A stretch of DNA of 34,186 nt from contig CAZSHM010000013.1 in assembly GCA_964606855.1 (NCBI GenBank), positions 1 to 34,186 on the forward strand. Reading direction: 5' to 3'. The notes beneath the pieces were generated by a model. The model did not search any database. It had not been told where the DNA came from and saw only the letters and a list, made by a program, of their open reading frames with translations. Shown here in pieces: positions 16,263 to 23,844 of this stretch. The first letter of the stretch is position 1; each line of letters starts with the position of its first letter. Made by a program: the position numbers and the translations under genes. The DNA is from UBA7185 sp964606855 (lineage in GTDB: Bacteria; Bacillota; Peptococcia; Peptococcales; Peptococcaceae).

Positions 16263-16351
16263 AACCGCATTGTGGGAAGAAATCCCTTAACCATGCGGTT
16301 TCTTGCGCTCTCCTCCGAGGAGGAGCGCGGAAGGAATCTCCAGGATTCCGC
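16263..16351. other. AT-rich intergenic stretch with a cluster of hairpins
   Basis: The 500-base gap 16124-16602 is markedly more AT-rich than its surroundings and contains no convincing gene. In its middle, three hairpins follow one another. AACCGCAT (16263-16270) pairs with ATGCGGTT (16293-16300) around an inner GGGA/TCCC stem. GCGCTC (16305-16310) pairs with GAGCGC (16323-16328). GGAATC (16333-16338) pairs with GATTCC (16344-16349). An alternative pairing GCGGAA (16327-16332) with TTCCGC (16346-16351) would compete with the last two. This may be a structured RNA, a mobile-element remnant, or part of a short minus-strand gene (16202-16411, 69 codons, weak GGGGG ribosome site). Confidence 0.4.
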
Positions 16352-16602
16352 AATTGATTTCTGAAATATAAAATTTCCAAATTTTGCATATTTTGTTTTC
16401 ACAAAATACATCGCATCCCCCACAATTTCGTCAAATTTGGCCGTGTATTTAGTTACAATTCAATTACAATCTTCCGTTTCTCTGCCTCTTTTTGGCTCGA
16501 TTTACTAAAATATCCATATCGTACTGCGCGCACTCCGCGTTTTGAGCTGCCGTCATTGTCGCCGCGCAAGTGCTCCTCGAGGCGCTGCGGGCAACATTTT
16601 TA

Positions 16603-16631
16603 TTGCATTCGGCCGTGCGATGTGATAGGAT
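16603..16631 (+). promoter_or_regulatory. Candidate promoter for the 227-residue orphan
   Basis: A weak TTGCAT (16603-16608), 17 bases, then TAGGAT (16626-16631) preceded by TGA, an extended -10. It would give a leader of about 20 bases before ATG 16661. Confidence 0.4.
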
Positions 16632-16660
16632 TCCCTTGTAAGCATAGAATAACTGTCGTT

Positions 16661-17344
16661 ATGAGAGGCAATGTTCGAAGGGGGCGTTCGGCGCTGGATG
16701 TGAAACGCCTGAAACCAAACAAGTTGCGCCGCCTGCTCCAGCAGCAGGCGATTCTGGATGTCATTGTGATGCCGGAGCATACCGCCTGGAGAAGGCTGGT
16801 CTCCTACCAACGACTGGAGGAGGAAAAGACGGATCTGTTTAAGCTCGACAACGGTGCGGGCGATCATCTCTACGCACTCTTCACGCCAAAGGGTGCCGTG
16901 CTCAAAGGATTTGACCACACTTCCTCCCGGTCCCCCTACGGCGCTGGCGCGCGAGATCGTGCCGAGGAGATCTATCAGGGATTGCCGGAGGCGCTGCGCG
17001 CACTTCTGTTGCGGTACGGGCAAGGGGAGGCGGTCACCTTCTGTCTCTGGTATCTGCCCGACGGCACGGGCTGGCGCCAGAGCGACGCGATTGCGTTTGA
17101 CCGCGGGGAGGAGTGTGACGACGGCGGCGAACGCCGCTTATCCGGCTATATTTTCTCCTGCGCCGACGAGTGGTTCCACTGGGCTTCTATCTATTACGAA
17201 CTGTCGGAGGAAGCCTGGGACGCGGCGCTGCGCCTCTATGAGACGGGCGAAATCACGCGCTCCATGGTGGCAGACTGCAATCCGGAGCGCGATTACGATG
17301 CTGTCATCGACGAATGTGAGTACAGCGGTCTATTTGATCTCTAA
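16661..17344 (+). CDS. Orphan cytoplasmic protein
   Basis: I do not recognise this protein of about 227 residues. The N-terminal 40 residues are basic; the rest is acidic and rich in Trp, Tyr and Glu (FCLWYLPDGTGWRQ, ADEWFHWASIYYELSEEAW). It has no signal peptide or membrane segment, and its few cysteines do not form a metal motif. The start is uncertain: the frame is open from 16556, and ATG 16661 has no Shine-Dalgarno sequence. It is preferred because a promoter-like element lies just upstream. A strong terminator follows the stop. The neighbouring AT-rich island suggests the locus may be lineage-specific. Confidence 0.65.
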   Translation: MRGNVRRGRSALDVKRLKPNKLRRLLQQQAILDVIVMPEHTAWRRLVSYQRLEEEKTDLFKLDNGAGDHLYALFTPKGAVLKGFDHTSSRSPYGAGARDRAEEIYQGLPEALRALLLRYGQGEAVTFCLWYLPDGTGWRQSDAIAFDRGEECDDGGERRLSGYIFSCADEWFHWASIYYELSEEAWDAALRLYETGEITRSMVADCNPERDYDAVIDECEYSGLFDL

Positions 17345-17400
17345 GGGCAAAAAACGCCTGGCGGCACTCTTTCACAAGAACAGAACTGCTGCAAGGCAGG

Positions 17401-17438
17401 CAAAAAAGGCTGTCACAGCGTGTGACAGCCTTTTTTTT
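17401..17438. terminator. Bidirectional terminator between the orphan gene and rnhB
   Basis: GGCTGTCACA (17408-17417) and TGTGACAGCC (17421-17430) form a perfect ten-base stem with a GCG loop, flanked by six A and eight T. It serves both convergent genes. Confidence 0.95.
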
Positions 17439-17465
17439 CAATCTGCCTTCTCGCCTTCACGCTTT

Positions 17466-18272
17466 TCACCTTCCTGCGGAAGGCGATCCCCCGTCCAGCG
17501 GGCGGAACGATCTCCGATGAATGGGGCATGGGCCATATTCCTCCAGGGCGCGAAGATGTTCCGCCGTCGGATATCCCTTGTTGGCGGCGAACCCATAGAC
17601 AGGATACAGCTTGTCATACGCCTCCATCCGATGATCCCGGAAAACTTTGGCGAGGATCGATGCGGCAGCGATAGAGATGCTCTTGTCATCCCCTCCGACA
17701 ATGGCTTGCGCGGGTCTGTGGATGCGCGGGTTCGGCAGTCCGTCTATCAGCACAAAATCCGGCTGGATCTCCAGTTGCTCCACGGCACGCTGCATGGCCA
17801 TACGGCTCGCCTGCAAAATGTTGACCGCATCGATCGTCTTCTCGTCCACTTCGGCCAGTGCCCAGCACAGCGCTTGCTGCCGGATCATCCCATCCAGGCG
17901 CTCCCGCTGCGCCGCACGCAACTTTTTCGAATCCCGGATTCCGGGCAGCCAGGCATCCTCCGGCAGAATCACCGCCGCGGCCACGACCGGTCCTGCGAGC
18001 GGCCCGCGCCCCACTTCATCCGTACCCGCGATCCGGCAGAAGCCGCGCTGCCGCGCCGCCCGCTCATACTGCCAGAGCGCACGGATCCGGCTGCGCTCCT
18101 GCGATTCTTTTTCCAGCTTGCGGCGATACCCCTGGGCAGCGTTTTGCACAGAGCGATGCACATCCTGTTCGGCCTCTGCCAAGAGTGCCTCGAATGTCTC
18201 CCGCTCTATTGCCCCGGCGTGCAGTCTCTCCCAGGCGCATGCCATCTGATCCAGCAGCTCTCTTGCCTGCAT
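17466..18272 (-). CDS. rnhB: Ribonuclease HII
   Basis: RNase HII cuts the RNA strand of RNA-DNA hybrids and removes ribonucleotides misincorporated in DNA. The 268-residue protein has the catalytic D85-E86 in IAGTDEVGRGPLAGPVVAAAV, an aspartate in FVLIDGLPNP, another in GGDDKSISIAAASILAKV, and the C-terminal AYDKLYPVYGFAANKGYPT block. Residues 1-80 form the helical N-terminal extension also present in the Bacillus subtilis enzyme. The frame is open further upstream, but ATG 18272 has GAGGGG about eight bases before it and gives the normal length. It is downstream of the acidic zinc-ribbon gene and separated from it by a terminator; I see no promoter of its own. Confidence 0.95.
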   Translation of the reverse strand: MQARELLDQMACAWERLHAGAIERETFEALLAEAEQDVHRSVQNAAQGYRRKLEKESQERSRIRALWQYERAARQRGFCRIAGTDEVGRGPLAGPVVAAAVILPEDAWLPGIRDSKKLRAAQRERLDGMIRQQALCWALAEVDEKTIDAVNILQASRMAMQRAVEQLEIQPDFVLIDGLPNPRIHRPAQAIVGGDDKSISIAAASILAKVFRDHRMEAYDKLYPVYGFAANKGYPTAEHLRALEEYGPCPIHRRSFRPLDGGSPSAGR

Positions 18273-18297
18273 TTGCCTACCCCTCGTCTTGTCCTCC

Positions 18298-18319
18298 CGC
18301 TCCGCGGATCCGCGGAGCG
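18298..18319. repeat. Perfect 22-base palindrome before rnhB
   Basis: The stretch is identical to its own reverse complement, with GGATCC at the centre flanked by CGCTCCGC and GCGGAGCG. In RNA it could fold into a nine-base hairpin with a four-base loop, 26 bases before the rnhB start. No T-run follows on either strand, so it is not a normal terminator. It could be an mRNA-stability hairpin, an operator, or chance in GC-rich DNA. Confidence 0.5.
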
Positions 18320-18394
18320 CTCCCGCCCCTGCGCACGTTTGCCTCGCCCCGCCGGATTTCGCCTGCGCCTGCGCAGAGATCCGGCCCGCACAGG

Positions 18395-18437
18395 AAAAAA
18401 ACGCGCGTGCTCTGTGGCTCACAGATGCGCACGCGCG
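18395..18437 (-). terminator. Terminator of the aroQ-efp operon
   Basis: On the minus strand CGCGTGC and GCACGCG form the outer stem and CTGTG/CACAG the inner stem (18402-18436), followed by seven T (18401-18395). Confidence 0.8.
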
Positions 18438-18493
18438 GACCCAGCGAATCAAACTTCTTTTATCTGCCCGGGCAGATCCCCCATTGGCGCAGC

Positions 18494-19225
18494 TCAGTCG
18501 TCCTCCGCATCGTCGTAGGCGAAATCCTCCTCCTCCGCGTCGTCCTCCGGATGTTTCTGCAACATGTAGACGACCGCATCGCAATTCGGGCAGAGAATCT
18601 CAACCGTGTCGGCATCCTGATCCTCCAGGCACGCCTTATCGAAGCAGACGGTTTCCCCGCACTCCGGACACTCAATCTCAATCATTTCCGGGCTTTCATC
18701 CTCGTCCGCATCGTCTTCTTCCGCGTCTTCGTCCTCTTCCTCTTCGTCCGTTTCCTCCGGCAGTTCCTCGAAGTCGTCATCCTCGTCGTCCTCAAACAAA
18801 GTGCCCCCAGCGATGTGCGCAAGATCCTCGTCCGCCTCCGAATCCTCATCCTCCTCGTCGTCAAAGATGCCTTTGTAAAACATATCGACAAGATGGAGAT
18901 CCGAATCGTCCTCGTCCTCCGCTTCCGGTTCGGCTGTCTCGTCGTCCGCATCGTCTTCGATGCCCAGCAGATCCTCCACCGCAGCCAGATCCTCATCCAG
19001 CGTGTCGAGGAAATCTTCCGCCTCCTCCAGATCAGCATCGACCGCCTCGATATACTCCTGCAGATCTTCCTGTTCCTCATCCAGATCCTCTACCGCTTCG
19101 ATCAGTTCGTCCAGAACTTCAAACATCATGGAAAACAGTTTCTTTTGTTTGTCGTCCGCCAGATCCATCCCGTCCAGCAGGCCTTTCAGGTATGCCATTT
19201 TCCCATAGATATCCATGCTCGCCAT
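18494..19225 (-). CDS. CD1247-like acidic protein with zinc ribbon
   Basis: The 243-residue protein resembles the conserved clostridial family named after CD1247, usually found beside efp. The N-terminal 100 residues (MDIYGKMAYLKGLLDGMDL) form a helical, probably coiled-coil domain. The middle is extremely acidic, with long Glu/Asp stretches. The C-terminus is a zinc ribbon with CPECG and CPNCD separated by about 30 residues. Function is not established; the make-up suggests binding to a basic partner or to the translation or transcription machinery. AAAGGAG is ten bases before ATG 19225; a second ATG (19216) starts the family-typical MDIY. Last gene of the aroQ operon. Confidence 0.85.
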   Translation of the reverse strand: MASMDIYGKMAYLKGLLDGMDLADDKQKKLFSMMFEVLDELIEAVEDLDEEQEDLQEYIEAVDADLEEAEDFLDTLDEDLAAVEDLLGIEDDADDETAEPEAEDEDDSDLHLVDMFYKGIFDDEEDEDSEADEDLAHIAGGTLFEDDEDDDFEELPEETDEEEEDEDAEEDDADEDESPEMIEIECPECGETVCFDKACLEDQDADTVEILCPNCDAVVYMLQKHPEDDAEEEDFAYDDAEDD

Positions 19226-19322
19226 ACTCGGAAAACTCCTTTCGATCTCTGCGCTGCAAGATCCTGCAGGCAACCTCCGCGCACATCCTTTCGCCAAGCG
19301 CGCCGCGCTGCCGCATCCGCGG

Positions 19323-19880
19323 CTACGCCCGCTCGATATAGGCTCCGGTCCGTGTGTCGATGCGCAGTACGTCATCCACATTGACAAAGAACGGGACATT
19401 GACTATGGCGCCGGTCTCCAGCGTCGCGGGCTTGCTGCCGCCGGACGCGGTGCTGCCCTTGATGCCGGGCTCTGTCTCTATGACCCGCAGTTCCACCGTG
19501 GTGGGAAGTTCGACTTCCATGACCTCTCCCTTGTAGCTGGTGACAAGGCAGTCCATATTCTCTTTGAGAAATTTCTCTCCCCCGGCAAGCTGCGCCGCGC
19601 TCAGCGCACTCTGCTCATAGGTTGCGTTGTCCATGAAGACATAACTATCGCCGTCTTGGTACAGATACTGCATCTGTTTGCGTTCCATGATCGCTTCCTG
19701 CAACTTTTCCCCGGGACGGAAGGTGCGCTCGATGGAGGAACCGGTTTTCAGATTTTTAATTTTGGTGCGCACAAAGGCCGCACCCTTGCCGGGCTTTACA
19801 TGCTGGAAGTCGAGAATCTTGCACGGATCGCCGTCCAGTTCGATGGTCAAACCTGTTTTGAAATCGCTCGTATCAATCAT
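19323..19880 (-). CDS. efp: Translation elongation factor P
   Basis: EF-P relieves ribosome stalling at consecutive prolines. The 185-residue protein has the three-domain length of the family and the loop VKPGKGAAFVR, with Lys32 at the tip, the position modified in many bacteria. Domain III contains the LPTTVELRVIETEPGIKGSTASGGSKPATLETG block, shortened here to its ends: VELRVIETEPG and PATLETGA. AGGAGG lies seven bases before ATG 19880 and overlaps the stop region of the M24 peptidase gene, so the two are closely coupled. I see neither epmA nor ymfI-type modification genes in the window. Confidence 0.97.
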   Translation of the reverse strand: MIDTSDFKTGLTIELDGDPCKILDFQHVKPGKGAAFVRTKIKNLKTGSSIERTFRPGEKLQEAIMERKQMQYLYQDGDSYVFMDNATYEQSALSAAQLAGGEKFLKENMDCLVTSYKGEVMEVELPTTVELRVIETEPGIKGSTASGGSKPATLETGAIVNVPFFVNVDDVLRIDTRTGAYIERA

Positions 19881-19891
19881 ACAACGTCCTC

Positions 19892-20965
19892 CTATAAAAT
19901 AATGAGATCTTTTGGGGAATGGGTCAAATTCTGATACCCTTCCTCCCGCACAACGATTAAATCCTCGATGCGGACGCCGCCCCAGTTTGGGAGATAGAGT
20001 CCCGGCTCCACACTGATGACCGTGTTCGCCGCGATGACGCCCTCCTCCGACGGGGAAAACCTCGGCTCCTCATGGATCTCCAGCCCGACGCCGTGCCCGA
20101 GGGCGTGTCCAAAAAACGGCCCGTATCCCGCATTCTGAAACACATTCTGCGCTGCTGCGTGGACGTCCTTTCCAACCACTCCGGCCTTGACCACCGACAA
20201 CGCTTCTTCCTGTGCTTTCCTGACTAGATTATAAACCGTTTCCTGCTTTTCGTCAACTTTTCCCAGCGCGATTGTGCGCGTGAGATCCGAGCAGTATCCC
20301 TGGTACACGCAGCCGAAATCCATCGTGATGAAGTCGCCGATCTCCACTTTTTTCTCCGAAGCGACGCCGTGCGGCATCGACGAACGCCTGCCGGATGCCA
20401 CGATCGTGTCGAAGCTGACGCCGGAGGCCCCGCAGCGCCGCATCTGGAATTCCAGCTCCATCGCGATCTCCCGCTCGCTCATTCCGGGACGGATCTGCGT
20501 CAGGACATGCCGGAAGGCATCATCGCTGATCTGCTCTGCCTGCGCGATGCAGGCGATCTCTTCTTCATCCTTGACGCGGCGAATCTCGTCCACAAACCCT
20601 TTCAGCGGCATGAGCGCCTTGCGGCGCACCTGGCCGGCCAGGCGTTCAAACTCCTCCACCGTCATCCGGTCGCTCTCGATGCCCAGCGTGACAACGTCCA
20701 GATCCTCCATCAGCATGCGCAGGGTGACCACGGTGGAGAATTGCCTGAATTGCACCAGCTTGCAGTCCTTCGCCTGTTTCTGCGCCTGCTCCATGTAGCG
20801 GAAATCCGTCATCAGATACACCTGGCTCTGCGTCACCAGAACCCATCCGAAACTGCCGGTAAAACCGGTCAGGTAGCGGCGGTTCTCGCCGGAAGTCACC
20901 AAAAACCCGTCCAAGTCCAGAGCTTTCATCTTGCGCCGGAGCGCTTCTATCCGACGCGCGTTCAT
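19892..20965 (-). CDS. M24B Xaa-Pro peptidase
   Basis: A 357-residue cytoplasmic metallopeptidase removing N-terminal residues that precede proline. An N-terminal creatinase-like domain (YLTGFTGSFGWVLVT) is followed by the pita-bread catalytic domain. Metal ligands are visible: the aspartates in ITMDFGCVY and YCSDLTRT, the histidine in GHGVGLEIHE, and glutamates in SVEPGLYL and VRIEDL. The start ATG 20965 overlaps the aroQ stop (ATGA) and has AAGGGG seven bases upstream. Placement before efp is common in Bacillota, and both gene products deal with proline-rich peptides, one in making and one in degrading them. Often annotated pepP or ypdF/yqhT. Confidence 0.95.
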   Translation of the reverse strand: MNARRIEALRRKMKALDLDGFLVTSGENRRYLTGFTGSFGWVLVTQSQVYLMTDFRYMEQAQKQAKDCKLVQFRQFSTVVTLRMLMEDLDVVTLGIESDRMTVEEFERLAGQVRRKALMPLKGFVDEIRRVKDEEEIACIAQAEQISDDAFRHVLTQIRPGMSEREIAMELEFQMRRCGASGVSFDTIVASGRRSSMPHGVASEKKVEIGDFITMDFGCVYQGYCSDLTRTIALGKVDEKQETVYNLVRKAQEEALSVVKAGVVGKDVHAAAQNVFQNAGYGPFFGHALGHGVGLEIHEEPRFSPSEEGVIAANTVISVEPGLYLPNWGGVRIEDLIVVREEGYQNLTHSPKDLIIL

Positions 20966-21408
20966 GAGTTCGCCCCTTCCGCATCCGTCTCCGCCGCGTA
21001 CTGCAGCGCCATCAGATAGCCCTTCGGGCCGAACCCGCAGATTTGACCGACGCACACCGGTGCCAGGTACGAATCGTGGCGAAACTTCTCCCGCGCATGG
21101 ATATTGCTCAGATGAACCTCGATGGCAGGAATTTCAACCGCCTCGATGGCGTCGCGGATCGCCACGCTGGTGTGCGTGTAGGCCGCGGCGTTGATGATCA
21201 GATACTGATAGCGGCCCTTGGCCTCCTGGATCGCATCCACCAGGGCGCCCTCCAGATTGCTCTGCAGAAAGTCCACCTCGCAGTGCAGCGCGTCTGCGCG
21301 CGCGCGCACCTGTGCCTCGATATCCGCCAGGGTCGTCGTCCCGTAAATCTCAGGTTTTCTTGTGCCCAGAAGATTCAGATTCGGACCATTCAATACTAAA
21401 ATACGCAA
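20962..21408 (-). CDS. aroQ: Type II 3-dehydroquinate dehydratase
   Basis: AroQ carries out the third step of the shikimate pathway. The family pattern is complete: RILVLNGPNLNLLGTRKPEIYG with catalytic Tyr22 and nearby Arg17, NAAAYTHTSVAIRDA, and EVHLSNIHAREKFRHDSYLAP. I place the start at TTG 21408, with GAGGTG six bases upstream; this gives 148 residues, the normal length. An in-frame ATG at 21429 lies inside the promoter -10 box, so it should not be transcribed. First gene of the operon with the M24 peptidase, efp and the CD1247-like gene. No other shikimate genes are in the window. Confidence 0.95.
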   Translation of the reverse strand: MRILVLNGPNLNLLGTRKPEIYGTTTLADIEAQVRARADALHCEVDFLQSNLEGALVDAIQEAKGRYQYLIINAAAYTHTSVAIRDAIEAVEIPAIEVHLSNIHAREKFRHDSYLAPVCVGQICGFGPKGYLMALQYAAETDAEGANS

Positions 21409-21427
21409 TCGACTCACCTCGTCTTCC

Positions 21428-21456
21428 ATGATAGCATTTCTTACCTGCTCTCACAA
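21428..21456 (-). promoter_or_regulatory. Promoter of the aroQ operon
   Basis: TTGTGA (21456-21451), 17 bases, then TATCAT (21433-21428) preceded by TGC (extended -10). The start point near 21421 leaves a leader of only about a dozen bases, just holding the ribosome site. The rest of 21457-21594 shows no clear terminator for tldE. Confidence 0.7.
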
Positions 21457-21594
21457 GAGAAAACTTGGCCTTCCGCCGATTTTTGCCCTCTGTCGGTTCC
21501 GTGCGCCGATTCCGTCCCGAATCCGCAATCCCGCACGGTTTTCCTGCAGCCTTTTCGGATCGCTCCGCGCCGCAACCGCAGCAAGCCGGAGGAC

Positions 21595-22935
21595 TCAGGT
21601 TCCGCTCAGCATGATGTCGCGCACCAGGAGCGTCGGCGCGCCCTGCCCGCCAAAGAATGTGAGATCCTTGCCGACGCCGCCGATGTTTTGCAGGAACTGC
21701 CGGAAATTCCCAGCGATGGTGACGCCGCGCACCGGTCGGCTCAGGCGCCCGTGTTCGATCAGGAGTCCGGACGCTCCGAGAGAAAAATCGCCGGAGACAG
21801 GATTGGCCGTGTGTGCGCCCAGGATTTCCGTCACATACAGGCCGCGCTCCACCGCACCGATCAGCTCCTCCGGCGTCTGTCCGCCAGGCTCCAGATAATA
21901 ATTGCTGGTTCCCACGTGCGGCGTGCCCTGATAGGATCCGCGCATCCCGTTTCCGGTGGAGCGCGCGCCGGCCTTCGCGGCGGAAAGGGCATCATAGAGG
22001 TAGTTCTGCAGCACGCCGTCCTGAAGCAGCACCGTGCGCTGCGACGGCGTTCCTTCCCCGTCAAAGGATGCGGAGCCGAGACGATTCTCGAGTGTTCCGT
22101 CGTCGACCAGCGTCAATGTTTTGCTCGCGACCTGTTCGCCCATTTTGCCCGCAAGAAAGGTTTTTTGCTTTTGCACAGCCTCCCCCGAAAAACAGCCGCT
22201 GAGGAGTCCGAAGATCTGGGCCGCGACCAGCGGCTCCAGCACCAGATCCATCCTGCCGCTCGCAATTTGCCGCGCGCCTAAAAGTTCGACTGCCCTGCGC
22301 GCCGCCATCTGCCCGGCGGAACGGGGCGAGAGTTCCGCAAAGCGCACGCGGCTGTCCATGCCGTACCCGCTCTGCTGCTCACCGTCTTTCTCGCCCAGCG
22401 CCAGGCAAAAGAGTCCGCAGTATGTGCCGCTCTGGTGCAGCAACAGTCCGTTCGTGTTCGCCAGCCAGATGTGGACCTCGCCCTCCTCATAGCCGGAGCG
22501 CTCTACCCGCCCGACGTGTTCCGCACGCAGCGCCTGCCGCGCCGTCTCCTGGGCCAGTTCCTGCTTTTCCGAGAGCGTGTGCTCCGCCAAAGCAGGGTCG
22601 CTCAGCTCCAGCTTCGGGTAACCACCCTCCGGGGCCGGGAAACGCAGCAGTGGTTCCAGATCGCTGTACCTGCTGTTTTCGAGCGCCTGCTGCAGCATCT
22701 GTTCCAGCGCGCTGGAGCGAAAATCCGCGGAGTAGGCAAAGCCCTGCCGTTTGCCCCGGATCACGCGCAATCCTACACCCCGGGCATCGGATTGTTTCAG
22801 CGATTCGATCCGTTCCTCCTTCATCTCCATCTCCATCGTTCGATTTTTCATGACGAACAGCTCCGCACTGTCCGCCCCCATCTGCCGGGCCTTCTTGAGC
22901 CCGCCTCTGGCAAAATCGAGGAATCGTTCCTTCAT
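21595..22935 (-). CDS. tldE: TldE/PmbA-family metalloprotease subunit
   Basis: The 446-residue protein is the non-zinc partner of the TldD/TldE heterodimeric protease that degrades unfolded peptides and, in E. coli, matures microcin B17 and clears the antitoxin CcdA. It matches the PmbA lineage: GVGLRVIRGKRQGFAYSAD near the N-terminus, SGCFSGEAVQKQKTFLAGKMGEQVAS in the middle (no HExxxH), SASFDGEGTPSQRTVLL, and the C-terminal GNFRQFLQNIGGVGKDL. GGGTGA lies six bases before ATG 22935. It is the last gene of the pilus-like operon, separated from tldD by a pseudopilin gene. Confidence 0.93.
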   Translation of the reverse strand: MKERFLDFARGGLKKARQMGADSAELFVMKNRTMEMEMKEERIESLKQSDARGVGLRVIRGKRQGFAYSADFRSSALEQMLQQALENSRYSDLEPLLRFPAPEGGYPKLELSDPALAEHTLSEKQELAQETARQALRAEHVGRVERSGYEEGEVHIWLANTNGLLLHQSGTYCGLFCLALGEKDGEQQSGYGMDSRVRFAELSPRSAGQMAARRAVELLGARQIASGRMDLVLEPLVAAQIFGLLSGCFSGEAVQKQKTFLAGKMGEQVASKTLTLVDDGTLENRLGSASFDGEGTPSQRTVLLQDGVLQNYLYDALSAAKAGARSTGNGMRGSYQGTPHVGTSNYYLEPGGQTPEELIGAVERGLYVTEILGAHTANPVSGDFSLGASGLLIEHGRLSRPVRGVTIAGNFRQFLQNIGGVGKDLTFFGGQGAPTLLVRDIMLSGT

Positions 22936-23020
22936 CTTCCGTCACCCTTTCCTCCTGGAATGCCGCTCCGTTCTGCGATGTCTTCCACTCCGCGCGGACC
23001 GATTTCGCACCGCCGGCTCG

Positions 23021-23788
23021 TCACAACTCGCGCTCGAGGACATCGAGCCGGAACCCCGCTCTGCCGGCATAGATCTGCACGCAGTCCGGGTTATCAAGCC
23101 ACTCCTCCCCGCTGAGCGCGCCGCTCACATAGATCACATCGGCCTGAACCGGCGCTTCTAGGAGCAGATCGCCGTGCACATACAGCGCATCCAAGACAAG
23201 CGGCGCATCGATTCTTACTGCCACGGGCTCCCCCGTATCCGAGCTGATCGCCAAGGGCTGCGCCGGAGCGTCCGAGAGCGTGTAGGCTGTGCCGGAGACA
23301 AGCAGGAGCCCCGGCTGCAACAGATCGGACGGCTGCTCCGTGATCTGCCAGGCACAGACCTCCTCCCAGGGCAGCTCCAGCAGGCGCACCGTTCCCTCCA
23401 GCGCGTGCCGGCAATTTCCTGCCTGGGATTGCACTGCTACGGCAACCCGCCCAGGCGCCTGCTCCTCCAGTTCCGCCCGCGCAGTGCCGGCCGCCGTATC
23501 CAGCAGGACATCCGCCAGACTGCCGGATGTCTTCATCTGCTGCAGTGCCATATTCCAGCCGCTGTACGCCAGGAGACGGCTCTGCTCGCGAAACACCGTC
23601 TCATGCTCCATGGCATAGCGGTCTGACAGGGCCAGCAGAAACATCGCGCCCCAGAGCAACGTGCTGAACAGAAAGAACAGCACCACGGGCAGGAGATAGC
23701 CTTCCTGCCGTGCCGTATCCGGAAAGCGGCGCTGGGATATCCGGAAATTTTCCGGTTCCCTCCTTTTCATCCTTCGCGGTCCTCTCAT
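23021..23788 (-). CDS. GspK/PilX-like minor pseudopilin
   Basis: A 255-residue protein with one N-terminal helix, RQEGYLLPVVLFFLFSTLL, after a basic leader of about 35 residues. The G-Y junction resembles a prepilin-peptidase site but lacks the usual FTLxE and the +5 glutamate, as in GspK and PilX minor pilins. The rest is an extracytoplasmic, beta-rich domain with few lysines. It sits where GspK would sit in an H-I-J-K order, but with tldD before it and tldE after it. ATG 23788 has GGAGG six bases upstream; ATG 23770 is a possible alternative. The family call rests on topology and position. Confidence 0.68.
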   Translation of the reverse strand: MRGPRRMKRREPENFRISQRRFPDTARQEGYLLPVVLFFLFSTLLWGAMFLLALSDRYAMEHETVFREQSRLLAYSGWNMALQQMKTSGSLADVLLDTAAGTARAELEEQAPGRVAVAVQSQAGNCRHALEGTVRLLELPWEEVCAWQITEQPSDLLQPGLLLVSGTAYTLSDAPAQPLAISSDTGEPVAVRIDAPLVLDALYVHGDLLLEAPVQADVIYVSGALSGEEWLDNPDCVQIYAGRAGFRLDVLEREL

Positions 23789-23844
23789 GCGATTCCTCCC
23801 TCCGCGTTTCCATGCGGGATCTTCCCCGCATGCCTGACGTGCGC

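Noticed and set aside
16245..16351. A tRNA on the minus strand
   Set aside because: The minus strand contains GGTTCGATTCCC, like a T-loop, and a small anticodon-like hairpin. The T-stem does not pair beyond two bases, no acceptor stem or D-arm can be drawn, and position 37 would be a pyrimidine. I treat it as hairpin-rich intergenic DNA.
18682..19080. Tandem repeats in the acidic gene
   Set aside because: The apparent repetition is low-complexity Glu/Asp codon use (GAG, GAC and the like), not a DNA repeat unit.
17858..19384. Plus-strand frame of about 500 codons across rnhB and the acidic gene
   Set aside because: It is the antisense of the Asp/Glu-rich segment and reads as Phe/Leu/Ile/Val repeats. 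No ribosome site, and both minus-strand genes are well supported.
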